Source of the DNA: CBDUWP01 sp965370955
GTDB taxonomy: Bacteria > Planctomycetota > Phycisphaerae > Sedimentisphaerales > Anaerobacaceae
Reading direction: 5' to 3'
DNA: 41,868 nt
Assembly: GCA_965370955.1 (NCBI GenBank)
Contig: CBDUWP010000004.1
Span: 1 to 41,868, forward strand
Shown: piece after piece, positions 24,701 to 32,919 of the stretch
How the letters are laid out: each line of letters begins with the position of its first letter
Numbering within the stretch: position 1 is the stretch's first letter
Translations under genes and position numbers: made by a program
The notes under the pieces: model-generated
What the model saw: only the letters and a program-made list of their open reading frames with translations
Database searches by the model: none
What the model was told of the DNA's origin: nothing

Positions 24701-25365
24701 TATTGCTGGCAAGTGACATCGTGTGCAAATTTATTTAGCGGACACATTTGGCAATTTGGCTTAGGCTTACAGAAATTTTTCCCGACCGCCACAATAAGCG
24801 CATGGAATTCGCCGAAGAGTTCGATATCGTCCGGCAGATTTGCCGTGAACAATTCCTGCAGTTGCATATAGTCCAGCTCTGGATCGATCAGCCCATGCCT
24901 TACTGCCACTCTCGCCGAATAGGTATCGACTACAAAGACCAGTCGCTTTAGCGCATATAAAAGAATAGAATCAGCCGTTTCAAACCCTATCCCTTTAATT
25001 TCCAAAAGTTCCTGCCTTAGCTGTGAGGTTGAAATATCTTTTAGATCATCGATTTTTCCATCGTGACATTCAAACAGCCAGTTCATGAGATTTTTAATAG
25101 CTTTCGCTTTCCTTTTATAATATCCGCTAGGCCTTATCAGCTCTTGTAATTGTTCGACATCCATTTCGAAGAGTTTTTGTTCTGTCATAGCTTTTGCACA
25201 TTTTATATTTTCGATTGCTTTAGTGACATTTGGCCAGTTGGTGTTTTGCGTTAAGATTGCTCCGGTCGCAACTTCCAGCGGCGTATCAGCCGGCCACCAG
25301 TGTTGTGATCCAAAGGCCTCTGTCAATGTTTCGTACATTTCGATTAAAATTTCCGCTGTCGCCAT
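24700..25365 (-). CDS. HhH-GPD DNA glycosylase, endonuclease III / MagIII-like
   Basis: A 221-residue base-excision repair glycosylase. It has a substrate pocket stretch GAILTQNTNWPNV (residues ~32-44), the helix-hairpin-helix LLEIKGIGFETADSILLYA, the catalytic Asp in VFVVDTYSARV, and four Cys near the C-terminus (C-x5-C-x2-C-x10-C) that probably hold a 4Fe-4S cluster. The lysine that gives EndoIII its lyase activity (GxGxK in the hairpin) is replaced by Glu in GIGFETA, so it is probably a monofunctional glycosylase like MagIII of Helicobacter, which removes 3-methyladenine. The final Cys spacing differs from classic EndoIII (x5). Confidence 0.85.
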   Translation of the reverse strand: MATAEILIEMYETLTEAFGSQHWWPADTPLEVATGAILTQNTNWPNVTKAIENIKCAKAMTEQKLFEMDVEQLQELIRPSGYYKRKAKAIKNLMNWLFECHDGKIDDLKDISTSQLRQELLEIKGIGFETADSILLYALKRLVFVVDTYSARVAVRHGLIDPELDYMQLQELFTANLPDDIELFGEFHALIVAVGKNFCKPKPNCQMCPLNKFAHDVTCQQ

Positions 25366-25506
25366 TTGCGATCCTTTTACAATTTTTTAGTGGTTTCACG
25401 ATCAGCAAACATCGTTCATATAGCTATTGTAATGATTAACCAATTAAAGTAAACTGCATGTTTGTTGCAATAGCTTTTTTGTTTGTGCTTTTGGATTTTG
25501 ATCGAG

Positions 25507-26319
25507 ATGATAAATACCAGTAAACAATTTTTCAATTTCGCACAGGATTCATATTTGGAGCGAACCAGCCGTCCAATTTATGCGATCTGGTTTCTTCTTC
25601 CGTTTGTGATAGCTTATGAGCTCGGCACATTTTTCATAAATACTGACATTTTGAATCAGTCTCAGATTCGCGTTGTCGCTTTTGTTTGGCTTCAGGACAT
25701 TTTAAAATGCGCTGGCTTTGGCGACAAGTTTGCATGGATGGCTCCACCTATTGCCGTCATTGTCATTTTGAGTGCTTTGCAATTCACATCTCGTAAAAAG
25801 TGGCAATTCAATTTCCCCGACATTTGGCCGATGATCGCCGAATGTATTTTGTTATCAGTCCCTTTGATAGTTTTCAGCTTAGTTTTTAACGGTTATGATT
25901 TTAGTCAGGTCTGTGCCGGTCACATTTTAGCTTCTGGTCAAGTTGGCGAATCTATTATCGCCAAGATAATCACAGGCATTGGCGCAGGCATTTACGAGGA
26001 GTTAGTTTTTCGGCTAATTTTGATATGTTTACTGATGATTTTCCTTCAGGATTTGCTCAAGCTCAACCGTCAGACCGCTATAGTTCTGTCCGTTTTGATT
26101 TCAGCCATTTTGTTTAGCCTTCACCATCACGTCATATTTTTGAACGGCCAGTTCGGCCAATCGAGTCCATTCACTTGGCCAGCCTTCATATTCCGCAGTT
26201 TCGCCGGCGTATATTTTGCCGGTTTATTTACCACTCGCGGGTTTGGCATCACCGCTGGCACTCACATTTTTTATGATATAATCGTTTTCGTTCTCAACGA
26301 GTCTGTTTTCGCCGCCTAA
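25507..26319 (+). CDS. CPBP family intramembrane metalloprotease
   Basis: A polytopic protein of about 270 residues with six to eight helices. The CAAX protease/bacteriocin-processing (Abi) motifs are present: YEELVFRLIL (paired Glu and Arg), then LFSLHHH with the second metal ligand, and GTHIFYDI at the C-terminal His helix. Members cleave within membranes; bacterial substrates are mostly unknown. I start at ATG 25507; an upstream TTG at 25483 is also in frame, and neither has a good Shine-Dalgarno. Confidence 0.85.
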   Translation: MINTSKQFFNFAQDSYLERTSRPIYAIWFLLPFVIAYELGTFFINTDILNQSQIRVVAFVWLQDILKCAGFGDKFAWMAPPIAVIVILSALQFTSRKKWQFNFPDIWPMIAECILLSVPLIVFSLVFNGYDFSQVCAGHILASGQVGESIIAKIITGIGAGIYEELVFRLILICLLMIFLQDLLKLNRQTAIVLSVLISAILFSLHHHVIFLNGQFGQSSPFTWPAFIFRSFAGVYFAGLFTTRGFGITAGTHIFYDIIVFVLNESVFAA

Positions 26320-26454
26320 AAAAACATTGCTATCACCATTTTTTTTACATTTTTTTACATTTTCTCAGCCACTGTTAACCCATATATATCTACAACTTGC
26401 AAAAGAAACGTCCCATAAGGGCCATAACAGCCATTTTCAATATTGATATTGCCC

Positions 26455-26484
26455 TTGAACCACCCCCCTTCAATTTACTATAAT
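26455..26484 (+). promoter_or_regulatory. Sigma-70 promoter for the DUF2617 gene
   Basis: TTGAAC (26455-26460), an 18-bp spacer and a perfect TATAAT (26479-26484) lie about 100 bp upstream of the ATG at 26586, implying a 5' leader of about 95 nt. Confidence 0.65.
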
Positions 26485-26585
26485 AGCAACAGTGGAATAT
26501 CGCTGAACTGGCACCTTAAGAGTTTCGCTTTGGATATCCAAGATTTGCACGAATTGAAATCGAGTTATGACGAGGAACAAAAGAT

Positions 26586-27131
26586 ATGGATTCATCTCGA
26601 ATAAATGTAGCCATCGGAGAGTTATCTTTTAGCCTTTTCCAGCGACCTTTGCATCCTGAGCTATTCGACATTTACGCTCGTCGCGAATTAAAGACCGAAA
26701 CCTATGAAGCCAGCATTTGGATCACAGGCTGCACTCATGTCGTGAGTGTTTTCCATAACGATGCTTGCTTGAGCGAGGTTGTCAGTATGCCGGGGCAGAT
26801 GCTTCCCCATCGCGGCTTGATCGAACGTTTTCAGTTTCGCGGTCCCCGCACACACAAATGCACATTGAGTCGCGGCCTAAGTTACATGACAGATTTTCAG
26901 GTCGAAAAAATGAGTCCCAACCTTTACAAGCAGAGCCACAAGGACCTCGCCAAATTTGCAAGTAAGCGTGGCATTTTTGTAAAGTTCCCTCACGCCAAGC
27001 GTGACGGCCTTGAACCATTTTGTTATATGGATTATGAAGCTCGCGGCAAGGAGTTACACATTCACGCTTTCGCTGCCTATCCGGATCAGCTAACGATGGT
27101 CAAGACCCAATCATTGTTTGATTTCCATTGA
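26586..27131 (+). CDS. DUF2617 family protein
   Basis: A 181-residue protein that I recognise as DUF2617, a family of unknown function common in planctomycetes. Visible blocks are LSFSLFQRPLHPELFD, EASIWITGCTHVVS, LIERFQFRGPRTH and FCYMDYEARGKELHIHAFAAYP. It has no signal peptide or membrane segment. Start ATG 26586 with GAGGA about ten bases upstream. It has its own promoter and comes before holB, about 185 bp upstream, but no functional link is known to me. Confidence 0.8.
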   Translation: MDSSRINVAIGELSFSLFQRPLHPELFDIYARRELKTETYEASIWITGCTHVVSVFHNDACLSEVVSMPGQMLPHRGLIERFQFRGPRTHKCTLSRGLSYMTDFQVEKMSPNLYKQSHKDLAKFASKRGIFVKFPHAKRDGLEPFCYMDYEARGKELHIHAFAAYPDQLTMVKTQSLFDFH

Positions 27132-27316
27132 TTGGCTAGGCTTCTTGATTAGAAGCCCCTTTTAATTTAAACATTTCCTTATGGCGCTGTCGATTATTGG
27201 CATCGCCATTTTTTTTTGCATTTTTTTGCGATTTTATGTCTCTTGCCTTTTTCGCAACCGATGCTAGAATAGACATTTTTACTGCTCTAATTGAAGGCGT
27301 TGTAATTATCGATAAC

Positions 27317-28438
27317 ATGAACAATATATTAGGTCAAAAATCGGCGATAGATTCAGTTTTGCGTTGGCGATCAGCCGGCAAAAGCAGCGGCAGCTTCATT
27401 TTTGCAGGGCTTACAGGCACTGGCCGTTTAACCACAGCCAAAGCCTACAGCCGCCTATTATTATGCCACAATCCGGTAGAAGCCCCAGATAGCGATAGCT
27501 TTATTGACAGCTGCGGCACTTGCCAAAGCTGCAAGATGTTTTCCGCCGGCAGTCACCCTGATTTTGGCTTAATTTACAAAGAGCTGCTCAAGTTCACTAA
27601 GAACAATAAGCACCGCACGACCCCGATCGACATGGCGATTTCTGTCATTCGTGAATTCCTAATCGACAAAGCCAGTTCTCGTCCCTCTTTATCGTCTAGG
27701 AAAGTCTTCGTCATCACAGAGGTTGAGAATATGAACAAACATTCTCAAAACGCTTTATTGAAAACCCTTGAGGAGCCAGCCGATTTTTGTACGATAATTT
27801 TGCTTTGCAATCGCGTTGACCGCTTATTGCCTACGATAAGATCTCGCTGCCAGACGATCAATTTTCAGCCGCTCGCTACTGCTTTGATTGAGCAGCATTT
27901 TCAGGATTTTGACCTTAGCTCGGATAAGCTGAAATTTTTTGCCAGATTTTCTCGCGGCAGCCTTGGCATTGCTCGCCATTTAGCGAATTTAGAATCTGAT
28001 TTTGGCCAGCTTTACGATTTCAAAACGCGAATCATCGCCAAATTATCTCGTTTCACTCTCGCCGGCACATTGGATTTCGCCCAGAACCTGATAGATTGCA
28101 CCAAAGCCCTCACCGACTCTACGATCAAGCAAACCCCCTCATCTAACAACAGCGTAATAGCCAGAGACAGCCGCAAGCTGATCATCAACATCATTTGCAG
28201 TGCTTTCTACGATTCGTTAATTTCCGACATAAAGTCATCCGACAATTTAACAAACAGCGACCAACCAGACCAGATCGCTCAATTATCAGCCAAATTCGAC
28301 AAATATGAGTTATGCTCTAAAATTTCGCTTTGTTACGCAGCCATCACCAAAATAGACTCTTCGGTCAATGAGCGACTTATTTTTGAGCAGCTATTGTTGA
28401 ACATCATCTTTTCTGATACAATCAGTGTTTTGAACTAG
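27317..28438 (+). CDS. holB: DNA polymerase III subunit delta' (clamp-loader)
   Basis: A 373-residue AAA+ clamp-loader subunit. It begins NNILGQKSAI, the usual opening of DnaX/HolB proteins, followed by a Walker A variant GLTGTGRLTTAK, a zinc knuckle of four Cys (CHNPV, then CGTCQSC), Walker B-like VFVITEVENM and the SRC sensor IRSRCQTI. Walker A and B are weakened, as expected for delta', which does not hydrolyse ATP. The ORF is open from 27197, but that adds 40 non-family residues; ATG 27317 fits the domain although no strong ribosome site is seen. Confidence 0.9.
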   Translation: MNNILGQKSAIDSVLRWRSAGKSSGSFIFAGLTGTGRLTTAKAYSRLLLCHNPVEAPDSDSFIDSCGTCQSCKMFSAGSHPDFGLIYKELLKFTKNNKHRTTPIDMAISVIREFLIDKASSRPSLSSRKVFVITEVENMNKHSQNALLKTLEEPADFCTIILLCNRVDRLLPTIRSRCQTINFQPLATALIEQHFQDFDLSSDKLKFFARFSRGSLGIARHLANLESDFGQLYDFKTRIIAKLSRFTLAGTLDFAQNLIDCTKALTDSTIKQTPSSNNSVIARDSRKLIINIICSAFYDSLISDIKSSDNLTNSDQPDQIAQLSAKFDKYELCSKISLCYAAITKIDSSVNERLIFEQLLLNIIFSDTISVLN

Positions 28439-28538
28439 GATAGGGCAAACAGCTGCCGTAAAAATTTCGCAATCCTTCTACACCCTTGCGGATGTAGTAT
28501 TACGAAGGAAAAATAAATTCATATTGGATATTTAAGAA

Positions 28539-29765
28539 ATGTCGAAAAAAACAAATCAGCAGCAGTGGCAAGGTAAGACCAAGAAATACACTCTCGTCAA
28601 ATACAGTCTCGCCGGCACAATCGGCTTGTTTGAGTACAGCCATTTGGATGTTGACGACTGCAATTGTCATAGCCGTGTCGTGATAAAAACAGATAAAGGC
28701 TTAGAGATTGGCGAGCTGGTAGGCTGCCACGCTGCCGGCAAAGACAAGATATTGTGTGTCAATCCCAAGCACATAGCAAAATACTATTGTGACAGCGGCG
28801 TCAATTTCCCCGAGAGGCCTCTCGGCTCGATCATTCGTTTAGCTACGAAGGAGGATCTCCACGAGCATCATCATTTGCAGGGTCTCGGCGCAGAGGAGAT
28901 TGAGTTTTGCGAGAAGACAGCCAAAACCCTCGGCCTCCAACTGGAGATAGTGGATGTCGAGCACATTTTCGGCGGCGAGCGGATTGTGTTTTATTTCATG
29001 TCCGATGGCCGGATTGACTTTCGCGAATTGGTTAAGCGAATTGCCCATGAATATCAGACTCGGATAGAGATGCGTCAGATTGGCTCGCGCGATGAGGCCA
29101 AGTTTTTAGCTGACGTCGAGACTTGCGGCCAGCAATGTTGTTGCCAGCGTTTTTTACGTGTTTTAAAACCTGTCAACATGCGTATGGCCAAGATGCAAAA
29201 AGCCACATTGGATCCCGCCAAGATATCCGGTTATTGCGGCCGTTTGCGATGTTGTTTAAGATATGAGGATCAAAATTACACACAGTTGAAGAAAAATTTA
29301 CCGCACAAGAACACTCACGTCGACACTCCAGAAGGCTCTGGCCGCGTGATTGGCTCTCAGATATTGACTCAATTGGTCATGGTTCGGTTGGATAGCGACA
29401 GCAAGAAAGTCGTCGCCATTAACGTTGACGAGATAGAGCCGGTGACAACCAAGCCGATAGATTCTTCAAAATCGAGTGATTCGGCCCCCGCCGATCCATC
29501 TCCAAATAAACCTAACCAAAACAACAAACCCAGATCAGCTTCAGATTCCAAAAGTAAAAATCGCAGACGAAGGTCCAGACCAGATATAAATAAAAATACC
29601 AATCGTAATGCGCCTCAAGCCCATAAACCAGACAAGAAAACTGATAACAAACCAGTCAACAACAAACCAGCTGACAATAAAGCTGATGACAATAAAGTAG
29701 CAGACAACAAACCAGCTAACAATAAACCAGCTGATAATGCAGCTGAAAATAAAAAGGAAGATTAG
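28539..29765 (+). CDS. PSP1 (YaaT-like) domain protein with repetitive Asn/Lys/Pro tail
   Basis: A 408-residue protein. Residues ~1-290 are a PSP1 domain: VVIKTDKGLEIGELVG, FGGERIVFYFMSDGRIDFRELV, RIEMRQIGSRDEAK, then CGQQCCCQRFL and GYCGRLRCCLRYE. The Cys-rich pair is typical; in Bacillus the homologue YaaT works with YlbF/YmcA on RNase Y-dependent mRNA processing and sporulation. Residues ~290-408 are disordered, first a basic KSKNRRRRSR patch, then tandem NKPADNK-type repeats. It follows holB by about 100 bp, the same order (holB, PSP1) as in many bacteria. The tail is unusual and could bind RNA or DNA. Confidence 0.85.
   Translation: MSKKTNQQQWQGKTKKYTLVKYSLAGTIGLFEYSHLDVDDCNCHSRVVIKTDKGLEIGELVGCHAAGKDKILCVNPKHIAKYYCDSGVNFPERPLGSIIRLATKEDLHEHHHLQGLGAEEIEFCEKTAKTLGLQLEIVDVEHIFGGERIVFYFMSDGRIDFRELVKRIAHEYQTRIEMRQIGSRDEAKFLADVETCGQQCCCQRFLRVLKPVNMRMAKMQKATLDPAKISGYCGRLRCCLRYEDQNYTQLKKNLPHKNTHVDTPEGSGRVIGSQILTQLVMVRLDSDSKKVVAINVDEIEPVTTKPIDSSKSSDSAPADPSPNKPNQNNKPRSASDSKSKNRRRRSRPDINKNTNRNAPQAHKPDKKTDNKPVNNKPADNKADDNKVADNKPANNKPADNAAENKKED
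29637..29757 (+). repeat. In-gene tandem repeats encoding NKPADNK-like units
   Basis: About eight imperfect units of 12-15 bases (core GACAACAAACCAGCT and variants) encode the C-terminal tail of the PSP1 protein. Such a tract can expand or contract by slippage in multiples of three without breaking the frame. Confidence 0.7.
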
Positions 29766-29769
29766 CCTA

Positions 29770-31767
29770 ATGGCCCGTAACCTACTAGTGACATCAGCAT
29801 TGCCCTATGCCAATGGTTCTTTACACATTGGCCACATGGTCGAATATTTGCAGACTGACATATGGGTTCGCTTTGAGAAGCTTTGCGGCAATCGTTGTTT
29901 ATATTTTTGCGCTGACGATACGCACGGCACTCCGATCATGATTCGCGCTAAGAACGAGGGGCTAGCTCCCGAAAAATTGATAGCCGACATGCACGCCGAG
30001 CATGAGCATGATTTCGCCAAATTTTCTGTTGAGTTCGACAACTATCACACCACCCATTCTCCTGAAAATCAGCAGCTCAGCACTGACATATTCACGAAAC
30101 TTAGTTCCGCCGGTCACATTGAGAAAAAAACTATCGAGCAGACCTATTGTCCAAATTGTGACATGGCTTTACCTGACCGGTTTGTCAAGGGCACTTGCCC
30201 TAAGTGCAAGACTGCCGACCAATATGGTGATTCCTGCAATAGTTGCGGCGCGACCTATCAGCCGATCGATTTGATTGATTCTTATTGTTCAAATTGCGGC
30301 AAAAGCCCCGAGCGTCAAGAATCCATTCACTACTTTTTCAAATTGAGCGAATATTCTGATCGACTTAAGTCACTCATCGCAGATGGCTTAACTGACAAAT
30401 CTATCGCCAACAAATTAGATGAATGGTTTGACAGCGGCCTTAGGGATTGGGACATTTCCCGTGACGGACCATACTTTGGCTTTAAAATTCCCGGAGAAGC
30501 TAACAAATATTTTTATGTTTGGCTTGACGCTCCAGTTGGCTATATGGCCAGTGCCAAAAACTATTGTGACAAGAACGACTTGGATTTCGCCCAGCTTTGG
30601 AATGACAGCGAGATATATCATTTTATTGGTAAGGACATCACCTATTTCCACGCTTTGTTTTGGCCTGCAATGTTGATTGGTTCAGGCTACAAGGTTCCCG
30701 ACAAGCTGTGCATTCACGGTTTTTTAACAGTTGACGGTTTAAAGATGAGCAAATCTCGCGGCACTTTTATCAAAGCCTCGACCTTTGCCAACCACTTAGA
30801 ACCTGAGCATCTTCGCTATTATTACGCTTGTAAACTTTCTGGTGGGATTGACGATATTGATTTAAATTTGTCTGACTTTTCCAGCCGGATAAATTCTGAT
30901 TTAGTTGGCAAGTATGCTAACCTCGCCAGTCGTTGCGGTCCGATGCTTTCTAAGAAGCTGGATTCTAAACTCGGCACAATTTCGGAGCAGGGTTTGCAAT
31001 TGCTTAACGAGATGACCTCTGCTAAGACGGACATTCTTTTGAGTTATGAAAATCGCAATTTCGCCAAAGCCATGCGTCAGATAATGACTTTAGCTGATCT
31101 CGCTAATCGTTACGTTGAGACCCAAGCTCCTTGGCAAACGATCAAGGAAGACCTTGAGCAGACGCGGGAAACTTTGACGGTCGCTTTGAATGCTTTCCGG
31201 ATTTTAACGATTTATTTGAAACCAGTATTACCGAACATAGCTGAGCAAGCCGAGCAATTTTTGAACATTTCTCCGCTCGACTTTGACTCTGTCGAGAATT
31301 TTTTAGAGAATCACACGATAAACAAATTCCAAAAATTAGCCCAACGAGTTAACGACAAAGAGGTGCAAAAAATGTTAGATGAGAGTAAGACCACAGAAAG
31401 TCCAACCGCCGATGATGCCCCTGTGATAGAGCCGATTGCTGATGAATGTACGATCGACGATTTCGCCAAGGTTGATTTGCGGATTGCCAAAATAGAAAAC
31501 GCTCAAGCCGTTGAGGGAGCTAACAAGCTGGTTCAGTTAACATTGGATATTGGCGGGATCAAGAAAAACGTTTTCGCCGGAATAGCCAAAGCCTATAAGC
31601 CTGAAGATTTGACTGGCAAGCTCGTGGTTTGCGTTGCCAATTTAAAACCTCGTAAGATGCAGTTCGGCATTTCTGAGGGCATGATTTTAGCTTGCGGTTC
31701 TGGCGGCAGCGATTTATTTTTAATAACAGCCGAAGCCGGCGTCAAACCCGGGCAAAGGGTAAGTTAA
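29770..31767 (+). CDS. metG: Methionyl-tRNA synthetase
   Basis: A 665-residue class I synthetase. The N-terminus reads ARNLLVTSALPYANGSLHIGHM, with the HIGH motif at residues 19-22. Two CxxC pairs (CPNC, CPKC, then CNSC and CSNC) form a zinc-binding connective domain, KMSKSRGTF stands near residue 330, and the C-terminal ~100 residues (DFAKVDLRIAKIENA onwards) are a Trbp111/EMAP-type tRNA-binding domain used for dimerisation. ATG 29770 is right for the family; the frame is open 11 codons further up but overlaps the PSP1 gene. AGGA lies about 11 bases upstream. Confidence 0.96.
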   Translation: MARNLLVTSALPYANGSLHIGHMVEYLQTDIWVRFEKLCGNRCLYFCADDTHGTPIMIRAKNEGLAPEKLIADMHAEHEHDFAKFSVEFDNYHTTHSPENQQLSTDIFTKLSSAGHIEKKTIEQTYCPNCDMALPDRFVKGTCPKCKTADQYGDSCNSCGATYQPIDLIDSYCSNCGKSPERQESIHYFFKLSEYSDRLKSLIADGLTDKSIANKLDEWFDSGLRDWDISRDGPYFGFKIPGEANKYFYVWLDAPVGYMASAKNYCDKNDLDFAQLWNDSEIYHFIGKDITYFHALFWPAMLIGSGYKVPDKLCIHGFLTVDGLKMSKSRGTFIKASTFANHLEPEHLRYYYACKLSGGIDDIDLNLSDFSSRINSDLVGKYANLASRCGPMLSKKLDSKLGTISEQGLQLLNEMTSAKTDILLSYENRNFAKAMRQIMTLADLANRYVETQAPWQTIKEDLEQTRETLTVALNAFRILTIYLKPVLPNIAEQAEQFLNISPLDFDSVENFLENHTINKFQKLAQRVNDKEVQKMLDESKTTESPTADDAPVIEPIADECTIDDFAKVDLRIAKIENAQAVEGANKLVQLTLDIGGIKKNVFAGIAKAYKPEDLTGKLVVCVANLKPRKMQFGISEGMILACGSGGSDLFLITAEAGVKPGQRVS

Positions 31768-31769
31768 AG

Positions 31770-32105
31770 ATGACAAATCTTGAAGACATTGTCACTGACG
31801 ACGGTCGTTACCATCGAGCTGCTGCGGTGTTTTTATATGACAGTTTAAATTACACAGTTGAGAGTCTTTCCAAGACGGTTGGCCACGTTAGCGGTCAGTT
31901 ATTGTGTGAGGGCCTTCGCCGCAAAGCCGTCAAGCGATGGGGTGGCCTTTCTCGGATAGTTTTTGCGAGTTGGCATATTACTAGTACTCGTGATTTTGGC
32001 GAGTTAGTTTTTTTATTGATACGTCACGGCTGGCTTTCTGCTCAGCCTACTGATTGCATAGAGGATTTCGATAACGTTTTTGATTTCGCCACAGATTTCA
32101 AATAG
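31770..32105 (+). CDS. Minf_1886 family small protein
   Basis: A 111-residue protein resembling the uncharacterised Minf_1886 family of planctomycetes and verrucomicrobia. Marks are RYHRAAAVFLYDSLNYTV, HVSGQLLCEGLRRKAVKRWG and ELVFLLIRHGWLSAQPTD. It contains no membrane segment or signal peptide. It starts 2 bp after the metG stop with AAGGG upstream, so it belongs to the holB-PSP1-metG transcript. Function is unknown. Confidence 0.75.
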   Translation: MTNLEDIVTDDGRYHRAAAVFLYDSLNYTVESLSKTVGHVSGQLLCEGLRRKAVKRWGGLSRIVFASWHITSTRDFGELVFLLIRHGWLSAQPTDCIEDFDNVFDFATDFK

Positions 32106-32138
32106 CATCTCCGCCGATGTCGGCAATTGTTTTTGTTT

Positions 32139-32208
32139 GTCATTGCGAAGGAGGCCGTTAGGCCGACTGCGGCAATCTCTCATTAAGAAACCGACCCAAT
32201 CTCAAATT
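32139..32208. repeat. Dispersed repeat, GTCATTGCGA ... GCGGCAATCTC type
   Basis: GTCATTGCGAAGG at the left and GCGGCAATCTCTCATTAAG at the right are shared with 40819-40871, including the flank AACCGAcCCAAtCTCAA. The ends are imperfect inverted complements (ATTGC/GCAAT), so the unit can fold. The same ATTGCGAG/GCAATCTC type is widespread in intergenic DNA of diverse bacteria. Confidence 0.7.
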
Positions 32209-32332
32209 CCAAGCCAGTCACGACCTGTCCTCCGAAGCTCGCAGGGCGAAGGGAAGCATGTCGAAGCCCTGTGGGTAATTGCTTTTCAGAATTTATTCGG
32301 GCCCCATGGCTAATAGTTTTTTAAGGGTTCCT

Positions 32333-32902
32333 TTAAGATTTATTATGTATCAGGCTCATAACTTCGCTTCTGCTTCTTGGATCTTTTTTGAAGATACCTC
32401 TCAGAGCTGATGTCACCATTGACGAGCCGGGTTTTTTAATTCCTCTGATTGTTATACAGCTATGCGACGCTTCCATCACGACAGCCACTCCCAGCGGTTT
32501 TGCATTATCCATAATAAAATCAGCCACTTGCGCCGTCAATCGTTCCTGTACTTGCAATCTTCTCGAGAAGCAGTCAACAATTCTCGCCAGTTTGCTCACG
32601 CCCAGCACTTTTTCGTTCGGCAGATACGCCACATGCGCCATTCCGATAAACGGCATCATATGATGTTCGCAGATGCTGTAAAACGGTATGTCCCTCAGCA
32701 GCACGATTTCGTCGCACTGTTCGCTGAAGACGCTTTTTATATGTTTTGTCGAATCCTGCCTCATACCCTCCAGCAGTTCTTCATACATTTTCGCGACTCT
32801 TGTCGGCGTATCTTTCAACCCTTCCCGCGTTGGCTTTTCTCCGACAGCCAGCAGGATTTCTCTTATTGCTTTTTCGATTCTGGGTTTATCTATTTTTTTC
32901 AT
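32333..32902 (-). CDS. folE: GTP cyclohydrolase I
   Basis: A 189-residue enzyme that opens the folate/pterin pathway by converting GTP to dihydroneopterin triphosphate. Zinc ligands and active site are seen in SICEHHMMPF (Cys and two His) and the second Cys in EASHSCITIRG. DTPTRVAKMY and SKLARIVDCFSRRLQVQERLT complete the fold. Normal length. It follows pepA by 17 bp on the same strand. Confidence 0.96.
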   Translation of the reverse strand: MKKIDKPRIEKAIREILLAVGEKPTREGLKDTPTRVAKMYEELLEGMRQDSTKHIKSVFSEQCDEIVLLRDIPFYSICEHHMMPFIGMAHVAYLPNEKVLGVSKLARIVDCFSRRLQVQERLTAQVADFIMDNAKPLGVAVVMEASHSCITIRGIKKPGSSMVTSALRGIFKKDPRSRSEVMSLIHNKS

Positions 32903-32919
32903 TTTTTTTTAAATCTCAC

